From assembly GCF_013167215.1 (NCBI RefSeq), contig NZ_JABJWY010000034.1, positions 248,001-312,000 on the forward strand: 64,000 bases of DNA. The letters run 5' to 3'. Within the stretch, counting starts at the first letter, position 1, and every line of letters starts with the position of its first letter. Below the pieces are notes generated by a model. That model worked only from the letters and a program-made list of their open reading frames with translations. It was not told the DNA's origin and searched no databases. Of this stretch, positions 16,885 through 26,189 are shown piece after piece. The position numbers and the translations under genes are program-made. The DNA comes from Sphingobacterium prati (GTDB lineage: Bacteria > Bacteroidota > Bacteroidia > Sphingobacteriales > Sphingobacteriaceae).

Positions 16885-18249
16885 TTAATATTTGAATGCC
16901 CTACCGCCTGCTATCACTTCTTGTTGTTTATTGTCGAAAGTGACTTTTTCTCCTGTCCTATAGGCTGCATTTGCCATAATAACAGCAATCGAATGGTTGT
17001 AACCGACTTCAATTGGCGCATTGGGTTCTTTACGACTGCGCACGCATTCCATCCAATTACGTATATGCGCCAAGGTGACAACATCCCCTCCAGTATTAGC
17101 TGCAGTACTTACCCGAATATTATTCAAACTAATATCAGGCAATAGATTCGCTTTCATACCCATTGCACTGGCATACTCCTCGGTCAGGCCACCTGTGGCA
17201 GATATTTTATTGCTATCTAAGTTGAGTGTTCCGCCATTGCTATAATAAATTTCCTTTACCTCCTCACCTTTCATTACGCCGGAATTTGTCTGTCTGGATT
17301 TAAACAATACCTGAAATCCTTGAGTCAAATCTTCTAACGGACCATAGTCAAATACGGCAGTAAACGTATCCGCATTTTCCCTACCGTCTTTCCAAAGATA
17401 GTTCCCTCCATTCACGACAACACTTCGTGGGTTCGGAAGACCTGTAAACCAATGCACTGTATCAATCTGGTGGCATAACCATTGTCCAGGAATACCAGAT
17501 GAATAGGGCCAGAATAAACGGTACTCAAGATAATGTCTGGCATTGAAAGGTACATCAGGACGATTGAGCAAAAAGCGTTTCCAGTCGGTGTCTTCTTCTT
17601 TTAGTTTGGCAACTAGATCAGGTCTGCGCCATCGCCCTGGCTGGTTTACGTTCCACGTAAGTTCCACCATGACGATATTTCCGAATTTCCCACTTTTGAT
17701 AAAATCATTTGCTGCAAAGTAATTCACGCCGCTCCGACGTTGCGAACCAATCTGCACAATCTTCTTGCTATCTTTAACCGCTTTTAATACCGCACGCGCG
17801 TCTTCCATTGTTTCGGCGAGTGGTTTCTCCACGTACGCATCCTTACCTGCATTTACAGCCTCTATCGCGTGTAATGCATGCTGAAAATCTGATGTTGAAA
17901 CAAAGACTGCATCGATATCTTTGATATCATACAGGGACTCATTATTCAAGCATGGCTTAATTGAATGTCCCAATTTTTGTTTCCAGAATTCCACACCTTC
18001 TTCGCGACGCAACTTCCAAATATCGCTTACAGCGATAATATCGAAATTCAAATCTTTATAAGCCGCAAGAAATGAGGGCGCATGTGCCCCTTTATGCCGA
18101 TCTGAAAATCCAACCACCCCGATATTGATTCGATCATTGGCTCCAATAATCCGTCGATAACTTGAAACGCTAAATGCGTGTGTTCCTGTATACATACTAG
18201 CCCCAAGCAGCCCTGCTTTTTTTATAAAATCTCTACGTGAATTACTCAT
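16885..18249 (-). CDS. Gfo/Idh/MocA-family oxidoreductase with twin-arginine signal
   Basis: This 454-residue NAD(P)-dependent sugar or inositol dehydrogenase relative begins with the Tat-type signal S-R-R-D-F-I-K-K-A-G, so it is probably exported folded to the periplasm with its cofactor. The Rossmann domain follows (R-I-N-I-G-V-V-G-F-S-D-R), then the E-K-P-L-A motif near residue 140 that carries the catalytic Lys. The C-terminal domain contains H-Q-I-D-T-V-H-W-F-T-G-L-P-N-P. Periplasmic members of this group are common in Bacteroidota sugar loci. It precedes the DUF6807 gene in one operon and diverges from the FadR-type regulator. Confidence 0.92.
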   Translation of the reverse strand: MSNSRRDFIKKAGLLGASMYTGTHAFSVSSYRRIIGANDRINIGVVGFSDRHKGAHAPSFLAAYKDLNFDIIAVSDIWKLRREEGVEFWKQKLGHSIKPCLNNESLYDIKDIDAVFVSTSDFQHALHAIEAVNAGKDAYVEKPLAETMEDARAVLKAVKDSKKIVQIGSQRRSGVNYFAANDFIKSGKFGNIVMVELTWNVNQPGRWRRPDLVAKLKEEDTDWKRFLLNRPDVPFNARHYLEYRLFWPYSSGIPGQWLCHQIDTVHWFTGLPNPRSVVVNGGNYLWKDGRENADTFTAVFDYGPLEDLTQGFQVLFKSRQTNSGVMKGEEVKEIYYSNGGTLNLDSNKISATGGLTEEYASAMGMKANLLPDISLNNIRVSTAANTGGDVVTLAHIRNWMECVRSRKEPNAPIEVGYNHSIAVIMANAAYRTGEKVTFDNKQQEVIAGGRAFKY

Positions 18250-18415
18250 TTTTTTTAGTTTAGTTATCTACTAAAAGAAAATTTCTGGCATTTTGTTTTA
18301 TTTTGAATACATCTTATAGATTCATCAAACACTGCACTTCACTACCAACGCTCCCCGGCAATAATTAAGTCAAAAAGAGCTTTCATCATGCACTGGATAT
18401 TAATTTAAAAATTTA

Positions 18416-18448
18416 TTTGCGTTCCAGCTTAAAATTATCATACCTTTG
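18416..18448 (+). promoter_or_regulatory. Promoter of the FadR-type regulator gene
   Basis: TTG at 18417-18419, within TTTGC, and TACCTTTG at 18441-18448 are 21 bases apart. The expected start point near 18453 falls on the operator sequence that follows. Confidence 0.7.
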
Positions 18449-18450
18449 CA

Positions 18451-18471
18451 ATCATCAGATGATATGACTAT
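18451..18471 (+). promoter_or_regulatory. Probable FadR-type operator at the regulator's own promoter
   Basis: The sequence holds TCATC-A-GATGA (18452-18462), a short palindrome of the size GntR/FadR dimers bind. CATCAGATGA is shared with the site before the MFS gene at 19190. It overlaps the predicted transcription start and ends next to the ATG, consistent with autorepression; it could also affect the divergent Gfo/Idh gene. Confidence 0.6.
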
Positions 18472-19131
18472 ATGAAAACTGAACACATCGTACGGAGATC
18501 TTTAGCTGAGGAGGTTGCTTCCGCAATTGAAGAAAAAATCAAATTGGGTAATTTCCCTATAGATTCGAAACTCCCTGCTGAGCCGGAACTCATGAAGCAG
18601 TTTGCTGTAGGAAGATCAACAATTCGCGAGGCCATTAAATATTTAAGTCAATCTGGTTATCTGCATGTTCAACAAGGTTTAGGAACATTTGTTAAAAGAG
18701 TGACTGGACATCACGCGCTTGACGCGGAAATTGAAAAGGGTAATTTCAACGATATTTTTGAGGTCAGACAGGTTTTGGAACTGAAAATTATTGAAAAGGC
18801 TGCAGTGAATCGAACGACAAAAGGTCTGAGAGATATGGCTATTGCCCTTAAAAATAGAGCCAAATATGCCAACAGTGGGAATTTTACTCTTTGTGTAGAA
18901 GCAGACATCGCTTTTCATAGCGCTATTGCCGAATCTTGTGGAAATAGTATCTTAAAAGCATTATACAATACCTTATCGGTTCACGTTAATAAATTTTTCA
19001 CGGAAATTTATAAGGACACCAGTCCTTTTCTGATCTCACAAAAACGACATGAGGATCTGATGGAAGCAATTAAAAATAAAAATATCCAACAGGCTGTTGC
19101 ACTAGCAACTCAAATTATCCAACATAAATAA
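18472..19131 (+). CDS. GntR/FadR-family transcriptional regulator
   Basis: This 219-residue regulator has an N-terminal winged helix (about 5-75) with L-P-A-E-P-E-L-M-K-Q-F-A-V-G-R-S-T-I-R-E-A-I-K-Y-L, the GntR signature, and G-Y-L-H-V-Q-Q-G-L-G-T-F-V as the wing. Residues about 85-210 are an FCD all-helical ligand domain with D-I-A-F-H-S-A-I-A-E-S-C-G-N, which usually binds a small acid or sugar acid, often with a metal. Two copies of a candidate operator flank the gene, before itself and before the MFS gene. It lies between the Gfo/Idh-DUF6807 pair and the transporter. Confidence 0.92.
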   Translation: MKTEHIVRRSLAEEVASAIEEKIKLGNFPIDSKLPAEPELMKQFAVGRSTIREAIKYLSQSGYLHVQQGLGTFVKRVTGHHALDAEIEKGNFNDIFEVRQVLELKIIEKAAVNRTTKGLRDMAIALKNRAKYANSGNFTLCVEADIAFHSAIAESCGNSILKALYNTLSVHVNKFFTEIYKDTSPFLISQKRHEDLMEAIKNKNIQQAVALATQIIQHK

Positions 19132-19189
19132 TTTTCTAACTTCTTGTAGTGTATAATCCCGACAATCAAACATATAAATCACATTAAAA

Positions 19190-19208
19190 ACATCAGATGA
19201 CCTGATGT
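19190..19208 (+). promoter_or_regulatory. FadR-type operator before the MFS transporter
   Basis: ACATCAG (19190-19196) and CTGATGT (19202-19208) form a perfect 7-bp inverted repeat around ATGAC. The site sits 8 bp before the start codon at 19217 and shares CATCAGATGA with the site at 18453. Confidence 0.65.
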
Positions 19209-19216
19209 ATTAATTT

Positions 19217-20437
19217 ATGAAAACAGAATCTTTAAAAGCTGATGGTTCTTGGAACAGTTCCCAGACAGTCTACCCTATTTTATTTGCAATTAGCATTTCT
19301 CATTTGTTGAATGATCTCATTCAGTCGGTTATTCCAGCTGTTTATCCCTTATTAAAATCTAATTATGCCCTTAGTTTTACCCAAATCGGTATTATTACCT
19401 TAGTATTTCAGCTGACGGCCTCTATCCTGCAGCCTTTTGTTGGACTTTATACCGACAAAAATCCCACGCCGAGGTCTCTGGCAATTGGCATGTTGTTTTC
19501 GCTAGCTGGTTTACTTTGTATTGCTTTCGCCTCTAGTTTTATTTATATCCTACTTTCAGTGAGCCTGATCGGGATGGGGTCCTCAATTTTTCACCCCGAG
19601 GCTTCCCGTGTTGCCCATTTGGCCTCTGGCGGCAAAAAAGGATTGGCGCAATCAATTTTTCAGGTGGGGGGAAATGCAGGTGGCGCGATAGGTCCACTCC
19701 TTGCCGCGCTGATCGTTATCCCATTTGGTCAACAATATATCGGTGTTTTTGGTGTGTTGGCAATTTTAGCTATCTTAATCCTTACCTATGTTGGAAATTG
19801 GTATCAATTGCACCTTAAGCCGAAATCCACCGTCGCAACACTTAGCACCACACAGTCAAAATCAAACTTTTCAAAATCTAAAATTATCTTTGCCTTAGTT
19901 ATTTTGTTGATTCTCATATTTTCAAAATATTTCTATATGGCATCCATGACCAGCTACTTTACGTTTTACCTAATCGATAAGTTTGGCATTAGCGTACAAG
20001 AATCACAAATTTATCTCTTTGTTTTCCTGGCATCAGTAGCAGTGGGAACAATACTTGGTGGCCCATTAGGTGATCGCTACGGACGCAAGCTTATTATTTG
20101 GATTTCCATACTTGGCGCAGCGCCTTTTACATTGCTTTTGCCACATGCGGGCTTAATATTGACTGTGGTATTGTCCATTCTGATCGGATTGATCATATCC
20201 TCTGCTTTCTCAGCAATATTAGTTTACGCCACGGAATTGATTCCAGGAAAAGTAGGTTTAATTGCAGGTTTATTTTTTGGTCTTGCCTTTGGAATGGGTG
20301 GGATCGGTTCTGCGATTTTGGGATGGCTGGCCGATAAGACCTCCATTGAACATGTGTTCAATATCTGTGCTTATCTACCCTTAATCGGTATTGTGACCGG
20401 ATTATTACCCAACATTGAACGTCATAAAAAGGCATAA
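19217..20437 (+). CDS. MFS transporter of the Fsr (fosmidomycin-resistance) type
   Basis: This 406-residue, twelve-helix inner-membrane protein has features of the Fsr group: H-L-L-N-D-L-I-Q-S-V-I-P-A-V-Y-P in the first helix, G-M-G-S-S-I-F-H-P-E-A-S-R-V-A in the fourth, and Q-V-G-G-N-A-G-G-A-I-G-P in the fifth. Fsr was named for drug export, but relatives next to sugar catabolic genes probably move metabolites. The upstream FadR-type operator and its position in the sugar locus favour regulated uptake or export of a pathway compound. It converges on susD over a shared terminator. Confidence 0.88.
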   Translation: MKTESLKADGSWNSSQTVYPILFAISISHLLNDLIQSVIPAVYPLLKSNYALSFTQIGIITLVFQLTASILQPFVGLYTDKNPTPRSLAIGMLFSLAGLLCIAFASSFIYILLSVSLIGMGSSIFHPEASRVAHLASGGKKGLAQSIFQVGGNAGGAIGPLLAALIVIPFGQQYIGVFGVLAILAILILTYVGNWYQLHLKPKSTVATLSTTQSKSNFSKSKIIFALVILLILIFSKYFYMASMTSYFTFYLIDKFGISVQESQIYLFVFLASVAVGTILGGPLGDRYGRKLIIWISILGAAPFTLLLPHAGLILTVVLSILIGLIISSAFSAILVYATELIPGKVGLIAGLFFGLAFGMGGIGSAILGWLADKTSIEHVFNICAYLPLIGIVTGLLPNIERHKKA

Positions 20438-20440
20438 TAA

Positions 20441-20474
20441 AAACATCTCTCCGAAAATTTTCGGAGAGATGTTT
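20441..20474. terminator. Bidirectional terminator between the MFS and susD-like genes
   Basis: A 34-bp perfect palindrome, with AAACATCTCTCCGAAAA (20441-20457) complementary to the following 17 bases, lies between converging genes. Confidence 0.85.
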
Positions 20475-20485
20475 GGTTTAGCGTC

Positions 20486-22357
20486 TTAGTATCCAGGATT
20501 CTGGATGAGTTTGGTATTCCGATTTATCTCGTCACGATGTAAGGACGTAAAATACATCTTGTCATCCCAATTTCTATTCTCGATTCCGGGATCAATGTTA
20601 CTTACAACGTATTTGTAGCTGTAGTTAGTAGGGTCGTATTTATATATGGTTACTTTTTTGCCATCTTTCAATGTCCCTGTGATATTAATTATATTTGCTT
20701 TCCGTCCTATCGTTTCGGCGGCGATCATCCAACGTCTTGCATCAAAAAAACGATGTTCTTCATAAGCCAATTCTATTCTACGTTCATTTCTATAGCGGTT
20801 TTTAAGTGCCATACCTGTCTCGGTGATTGCTGGCATTCCAACTCGAAACCGAATTTTGTTTAACCAAGTTTTTGCTTCTGCTTCCTCACCCAGTTCAATA
20901 CAGGCTTCCACATAGTTTAATACAGCTTCGGTATAGCGTAACATCGGCCAAGGAATACGCTGTCTCGTATTTTGATCTTCTTGTGCAGGATCAGGATCTA
21001 CAAATTTACGCATATAATACCCCGTCCTTGAACCATTCCAATCTTCAACAGCACTTTTTCTGGTATCCAATCCAAAATGCGTGTTCTTTTGGCCTCCAGC
21101 ATTGATAATTTCATATTGACCAGTCTGGATCTGATTGCTAGGATCTCTTTTGGTCACATCTGCTGTTCTTGGTTTCCAATCTGCGCCATCATATAAAATT
21201 GTGGCTTTCAGTCTCGGGTCACGATTTTGATAGGGGGCCGAAGCCATGGCAGCGTTTGACCAATCAAACTTTTGCCCGTCATTCGTCTCGTAATCATCTA
21301 CCAACAATTGTATTGGGGTATTACCCGCCCAATTATGGTATCCATTGGGTCCGTTGTCACGTCCTACCCAGCCACCGCGTTCGTCTTTTTCGTCAACAAA
21401 ATAACGACCTAAGATCATATCCCTCGCTGCTCCAGCGTCTGCCATTTTACTTCCACCACCTAGGGACAAAGCCATATAATTTGCAGTTCCTTCTTCTGCA
21501 GACACCGCAGCTGTCAAATCAAGTTTATAGGCAAATTCAGCGCGGTTCAAAACAGCTTTTGCTGCTTCCTTTGCCTTAGTCCATCGCTCAGTTTGACTAC
21601 CACTGGTATACATTATGTATTCTGGTTTTGCGTAAGCTTTCAGAAGCGGAGATTTGGCACCTGCCTTATTGGCGTCGTGGAGATCACTCGCGGCATATAA
21701 TAGCACGCGCGATTTTAATGCCAATGCAGCTGTTTCACTCGCGCGTCCTTTAGCAGCCTTTGAATCTTTTAAAAGCAGGCTTGCGCTGTCAAGATCATTG
21801 ACGATGGCATCAACACACTCGGCATAGCTATTTCTTGGTACCATATAATCTTTATCAGTCAAGGTATAGATCTTATTATCTATCGGTACAGCACCATAAA
21901 AACGCAAAAGCTGTTGATAATAATATCCACGCAAAAAATAAGCCTCACCTAACAATTTATTCGCTTTTACTTGATCAAACTTGGCCTCCTTCAAATTAGC
22001 GATCGCAATATTGGTTGCTCGAATACGCACATACATACGTCCATATTCATAGGTATCCATGATGTAACCTTGGTCTGCCGGATTGGAACGTGCTTCAGTT
22101 ACGGTATTAATGCCGCGATTTGGATGCGTGAATAATGCCTCGTCTGTCATGGAAGCCATTTCTTGTTCGTAAAAACCACCGACACCAAAGCCATTGTATA
22201 TTTCGACTACGAAAGCTTCAGACAGTCCTGCGTCGGACCATACCAATTCATTGGGAACCTCACTGAGTGGTTTTGTATTAACAAAATCATCATTACAGGA
22301 CTGGAAACCAGCCGATAATACAAGCAAAAGCAGGGATATATTTGCAATTTTTTTCAT
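20486..22357 (-). CDS. SusD/RagB-family nutrient-binding outer-membrane lipoprotein
   Basis: This surface lipoprotein captures a glycan or other nutrient and passes it to the SusC channel. The ATG at 22357 gives a 623-residue protein whose signal ends in G-F-Q-S-C (Cys21), followed by acidic residues that favour surface export. A start at 22465 would put 36 residues before the signal and is rejected. The N-terminal TPR-like region is visible as A-Y-F-L-R-G-Y-Y-Y-Q-Q-L-L-R-F-Y-G. The C terminus has N-R-Y-R-N-E-R-R-I-E-L-A-Y-E-E-H-R-F-F-D-A-R-R-W, a strong SusD signature. It follows the SusC gene by about 121 bp on the same strand. Confidence 0.93.
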   Translation of the reverse strand: MKKIANISLLLLVLSAGFQSCNDDFVNTKPLSEVPNELVWSDAGLSEAFVVEIYNGFGVGGFYEQEMASMTDEALFTHPNRGINTVTEARSNPADQGYIMDTYEYGRMYVRIRATNIAIANLKEAKFDQVKANKLLGEAYFLRGYYYQQLLRFYGAVPIDNKIYTLTDKDYMVPRNSYAECVDAIVNDLDSASLLLKDSKAAKGRASETAALALKSRVLLYAASDLHDANKAGAKSPLLKAYAKPEYIMYTSGSQTERWTKAKEAAKAVLNRAEFAYKLDLTAAVSAEEGTANYMALSLGGGSKMADAGAARDMILGRYFVDEKDERGGWVGRDNGPNGYHNWAGNTPIQLLVDDYETNDGQKFDWSNAAMASAPYQNRDPRLKATILYDGADWKPRTADVTKRDPSNQIQTGQYEIINAGGQKNTHFGLDTRKSAVEDWNGSRTGYYMRKFVDPDPAQEDQNTRQRIPWPMLRYTEAVLNYVEACIELGEEAEAKTWLNKIRFRVGMPAITETGMALKNRYRNERRIELAYEEHRFFDARRWMIAAETIGRKANIINITGTLKDGKKVTIYKYDPTNYSYKYVVSNIDPGIENRNWDDKMYFTSLHRDEINRNTKLIQNPGY

Positions 22358-22478
22358 TTTCTTATCTGATTTATATTTCTGAGAATAAGTTTTCATAGGC
22401 TTTTCATTATTTTGAGAACCTGTATACTCACCGGTACTCCCCTGTAGTCCTTTGTTTATTTTCATAATTCTTTAGCAA

Positions 22479-25400
22479 TTAAAAGGATAACAATACGCCC
22501 GCATTAATTAATCTCGCCTGCGGATAATATTGTCCCAATGCATTTACTGCTTCCGGGTCATACATCTTGATCTTGCTCCAGGTTATTAAATTCATGCCAT
22601 TTGCATACACCCGCAATGAGCCGATGCCAATTTTATCGCAGATTGTCGACGGAAGATTGTAACCTAATTCCACATTTTTTAGCCGTAGATAATCGGTGCT
22701 TCGCATCCAATAGGTATTATTGTACGAGTAATATTGGTTACTGCGATCCGTTAGTCGGGGGTATTCACTGCTTGGATTGGTTATACTCCATCGTTTATCG
22801 TAGAATTCTTCTAAAAAATTACCAATAGAGCCCGATTCGTCGGTACCAACACGAATCTCTCCACCTGTGGCGCCTTGGAATAAAACGGACAAATCAAAAT
22901 CCTTATAGTTCAAGCTAAAATTGAATCCACCCTGAAATGTTGGATCACTATTTTTATCTCTTCTTACTTTATCATCTGGCGTAATTTTCCCATCACCATC
23001 ATAGTCTTGATATTTCATATCACCTGGACGTAAAGTCTTTGTAATAGCACTGTAATCAAGTTTATTCGCGGCGATATCCTCCATATCTCGAAATACACCA
23101 TCATAGATGTAGTAGATATCTGTTTTGATTGGTTTGCCAGTGCTTTGTTGCCATGCTGGAGCTCCAGGTGCCTCATCCCAGAAAATAATTTTATTCTTCG
23201 CATAGCCACCATTAACGCTTACAGTGTACCCAAGCTCGCCCGCCTTACCTTTATACCCCAGATTAAATTCCCAGCCTTTATTATCTACTTTACCAATGTT
23301 CTCAGCTGGTAGTGTCATACCAGTACTTTGTGGAACAGAAGCATTTTTCCGCCATAGAATAGAGTTTCTACGATTTTTGAAGATATCAAACTCAAAATTC
23401 AACTTACCCTGTAGAAATTGAAAGTCGAAACCTAAGTTATAGTTATTGGCGACCTCCCAGGTGACCATTTCGTTTGGCACCCTACTTTCAAACAGTGTTT
23501 TGGCCAACTTGTCGTCCACAATATAGGTTCCAAATGAATAGGTTGAAAAGTATTGGTATTCTTGTAATTTATCTTCCCAATAAATATTATCATTACCCAT
23601 TTGACCATAGGACGCACGGATTTTGAAATAGTTGATTACGGGAATATTTTCTTTCCAGAAGTTCTCTTCAGATACAACCCAACCGGCCATTGCCCCCGGG
23701 AAAAAGCCAAAACGTTCACTCTCTGGGAACATATAAGAGCCGTCATAACGCCAGAGAAACTCTGCAATATATTTACTTTTGTAATTATAGCCAAAACGAC
23801 CAAAATAATTCAACCTTGCCCGCTTCCAAGCTGCTCCATCATTATTTTTTTCTTGCTCTCCCCCCGCGAAAAGGTAATCGATACTGTTCGACAGAAAATA
23901 ACGTCGATAGGCACTAAACTTGTCGTTGTCAATGGTTTCTCGGTTTACACCAGCGATGGCATTTACTTGATGATCGCCAAATTTTCGGTCAAAACTTAAA
24001 ATACCCCCTAACAAAATGTTGAGTTGATCCTCGTTGCTTTGATTGAGATTTGGGTCTGCTGGGCCACGCCGACCAGCTTGCAACAGGGGTGTTTTGCCAT
24101 CAGCTTCGTAACCTCCCGGCCAAGAATACAACGTCCAAGGTGTCACCCAAGTTTTTTGGTTTTTCACATATTTGTCTACAGAAGCATTTAATGTTAATTT
24201 CAGGCCTTCAATCCATGGATTCGTAATATCTACTTGTCCATTTGTTTGGAAATAATAACGTTTATCCCGGTCATATCCAGTAGAATTTGTCGTAATAACC
24301 ACCGGATTTTCGCCATTCTCGATATCTGGTCCAGGTTTTCCATTAGGCCAAATGGCGGGTTGCGTCGGATTTCCACGCATCAGCATCCGAAAGATCGTAC
24401 CTGCACTTTTGGTTGGGAAATTGCGGTTTTCCTGCCTACCCAATACACCAAATTGTGTTTTAATATACTGACTTATATTCGCATCCAGATTAATTCTTAG
24501 ATCATACTGCTTGTAACCGGTTGCAGAATTTTTGTAATAAGCATCTTGATTTTGGTACCCTAATGACAAAAGGTATTTTACGTCTTCAGTACCCCCATTA
24601 ATTTGAAGATTATGACGTTGTTGAGGTGACCAATCTTTCAATGTGGACTTGTACCAGTCAGTATTGGGGTGCCCCCAAGGATCAGAACCATCTTTAAACT
24701 TTTGGATATCCTCAGGTTTAAAAGGTGCTCCCAAGACAGTACCATCCTTCTTGGTATAAGATCCCTTCCCGTTTAGGTCTGTTAATGCTGATGACCATTC
24801 ATCCACCGGAAGATTGTAAATTTCAAGTTCGTTGCGAATTTCAGCAAACTGTGTCGCATCGGTCAATTTGGGAATTACTGTTGGTTGGGAATATCCTTGA
24901 TTAAAGGTATAAGAAAACTGTGGCTTGCCTGTCTTTCCACGGCGTGTTGTTACAAGAATAACGCCATTTGCAGCTCTTGCACCGTAGATTGCGGCCGAAG
25001 CATCTTTTAAGACAGAGATGTTCTCAATATCCCGAGGATTAAGTCGCTCAATTCCGCCTTCACGAGCTGGAACACCATCAATAACGACGAGTGGGCTGCT
25101 ATTTCCCAACGTATTTGTACCCCGGATCTTGATTGTCGATCCGTCATATCCAGGCTCCGCACTACCATTGGTAGCGATTACACCGGGGATTCTTCCAGTC
25201 ATCGCATTGGAGACATTCAATGCTGGGGACTGCGCAAGATCACTTCCTTTAACTGTAGCTACCGCGCCCGTTACTGTTTCTTTCCGCTGTTTCCCGTAAC
25301 CTACAACAACGACTTCGTCAAGACTGGATTGAGAGTTTAAGATCGTCACATCTATAGCTTTTCGCCCTTTGACTGCTTCATCCACTGTCTGTTTACCAAC

Positions 25401-25694
25401 CATCCTAAAATTGACTGTCCCGTTAGCAGGAACCTTATCCAATTTGTAACGGCCTTCATTGTCTGTTTTGGTGACTAAATTCGTCCCATTGACCGATACA
25501 GTAACGCCCGAAATCGGCATTCCCGCCTCATCTCGTACGACACCAGTAACACTTAATTCTTGTTGAAAGAGATTTCCGTAATTCGCGAAGGTCGCGGCAT
25601 CTACAGACTGAGGACTCAGCGCTACCAAAGAGCACAGCGATCCAGTCCAAAATGCTCTCTTCCATTGATTTGAGAAATAATGGCAATTAATCAT
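22479..25694 (-). CDS. SusC/RagA-family TonB-linked outer-membrane receptor
   Basis: This 1071-residue TonB-dependent importer has a signal-like N terminus (about 1-34), a carboxypeptidase-regulatory-like domain (about 47-125), a TonB-box region (D-E-V-V-V-V-G-Y-G near residue 132), then a plug with G-A-R-A-A-N-G-V-I-L-V-T-T-R-R-G. The remainder is the barrel, which ends in an aromatic residue. It works with the SusD-like lipoprotein downstream. No ECF sigma/anti-sigma pair or hybrid two-component system lies beside it; the FadR-type regulator is the only regulator nearby. The substrate is not evident. Confidence 0.95.
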   Translation of the reverse strand: MINCHYFSNQWKRAFWTGSLCSLVALSPQSVDAATFANYGNLFQQELSVTGVVRDEAGMPISGVTVSVNGTNLVTKTDNEGRYKLDKVPANGTVNFRMVGKQTVDEAVKGRKAIDVTILNSQSSLDEVVVVGYGKQRKETVTGAVATVKGSDLAQSPALNVSNAMTGRIPGVIATNGSAEPGYDGSTIKIRGTNTLGNSSPLVVIDGVPAREGGIERLNPRDIENISVLKDASAAIYGARAANGVILVTTRRGKTGKPQFSYTFNQGYSQPTVIPKLTDATQFAEIRNELEIYNLPVDEWSSALTDLNGKGSYTKKDGTVLGAPFKPEDIQKFKDGSDPWGHPNTDWYKSTLKDWSPQQRHNLQINGGTEDVKYLLSLGYQNQDAYYKNSATGYKQYDLRINLDANISQYIKTQFGVLGRQENRNFPTKSAGTIFRMLMRGNPTQPAIWPNGKPGPDIENGENPVVITTNSTGYDRDKRYYFQTNGQVDITNPWIEGLKLTLNASVDKYVKNQKTWVTPWTLYSWPGGYEADGKTPLLQAGRRGPADPNLNQSNEDQLNILLGGILSFDRKFGDHQVNAIAGVNRETIDNDKFSAYRRYFLSNSIDYLFAGGEQEKNNDGAAWKRARLNYFGRFGYNYKSKYIAEFLWRYDGSYMFPESERFGFFPGAMAGWVVSEENFWKENIPVINYFKIRASYGQMGNDNIYWEDKLQEYQYFSTYSFGTYIVDDKLAKTLFESRVPNEMVTWEVANNYNLGFDFQFLQGKLNFEFDIFKNRRNSILWRKNASVPQSTGMTLPAENIGKVDNKGWEFNLGYKGKAGELGYTVSVNGGYAKNKIIFWDEAPGAPAWQQSTGKPIKTDIYYIYDGVFRDMEDIAANKLDYSAITKTLRPGDMKYQDYDGDGKITPDDKVRRDKNSDPTFQGGFNFSLNYKDFDLSVLFQGATGGEIRVGTDESGSIGNFLEEFYDKRWSITNPSSEYPRLTDRSNQYYSYNNTYWMRSTDYLRLKNVELGYNLPSTICDKIGIGSLRVYANGMNLITWSKIKMYDPEAVNALGQYYPQARLINAGVLLSF

Positions 25695-26189
25695 AAAAAC
25701 TGTTTAATGGTTTAAATTGTATGTTTATTAGTTATTATTTGCTTCTGCAAGATCCTAGGTTTAGGATCTTATCAAAGGCGGTTTATAATTGAATTTTTGA
25801 TTATATGAAATTACAAAAATAAACAAATAATACAAGTGTTATTTTCACACTATTTGCACATATATACATAAAACATTTATTACAAGAAAGTTACAATTAA
25901 CCCAACAATCAGTGTCACTATTTTGTGTACATACACGCTATACTACTGTATCCACATTAATATAATATATGTTGTAAATAGTCACATTTTAAGATCTTAA
26001 TAAATATCGTTTTAATACATACATCCTTTCCTTAAGATACAACTGTTATAGTTTAGAAAGATTAGATCGTACATATTAATTCCAATGGTATATAATTATA
26101 CGGATACAGCACTTTTGTGACAAATAGCTTTATTTCTTAATTTTAATAGCAAGAATAATATAAAATATAGTTTCCCAAAAAAACATATA
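25695..26189. other. 495-bp AT-rich divergent region
   Basis: No coding sequence is visible between the SusC-like gene and the GNAT gene. It contains the inverted repeat at 25749-25770 and a 12-bp palindrome TTAAGATCTTAA at 25989-26000. The AT-rich core presumably holds the divergent promoters. Confidence 0.5.
25749..25770 (-). promoter_or_regulatory. 22-bp inverted repeat in the SusC leader
   Basis: AAGATCCTA (25749-25757) and TAGGATCTT (25762-25770) are perfect inverted copies around GGTT, about 55 bp before the SusC-like start codon. It could be an operator or an mRNA hairpin. It has no T-run on the minus strand, so it is not a normal terminator. Confidence 0.5.

Noticed and set aside
22358..22465. 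36-residue N-terminal extension of the SusD-like protein
   Set aside because: It would bury the lipoprotein signal and is polar; the start at 22357 gives a normal lipobox.
25989..26000. Palindrome TTAAGATCTTAA, with AAGATCTT again near 34135
   Set aside because: AAGATCTT is expected about twice in 64 kb of this composition, so sharing it is not evidence of a common regulator.
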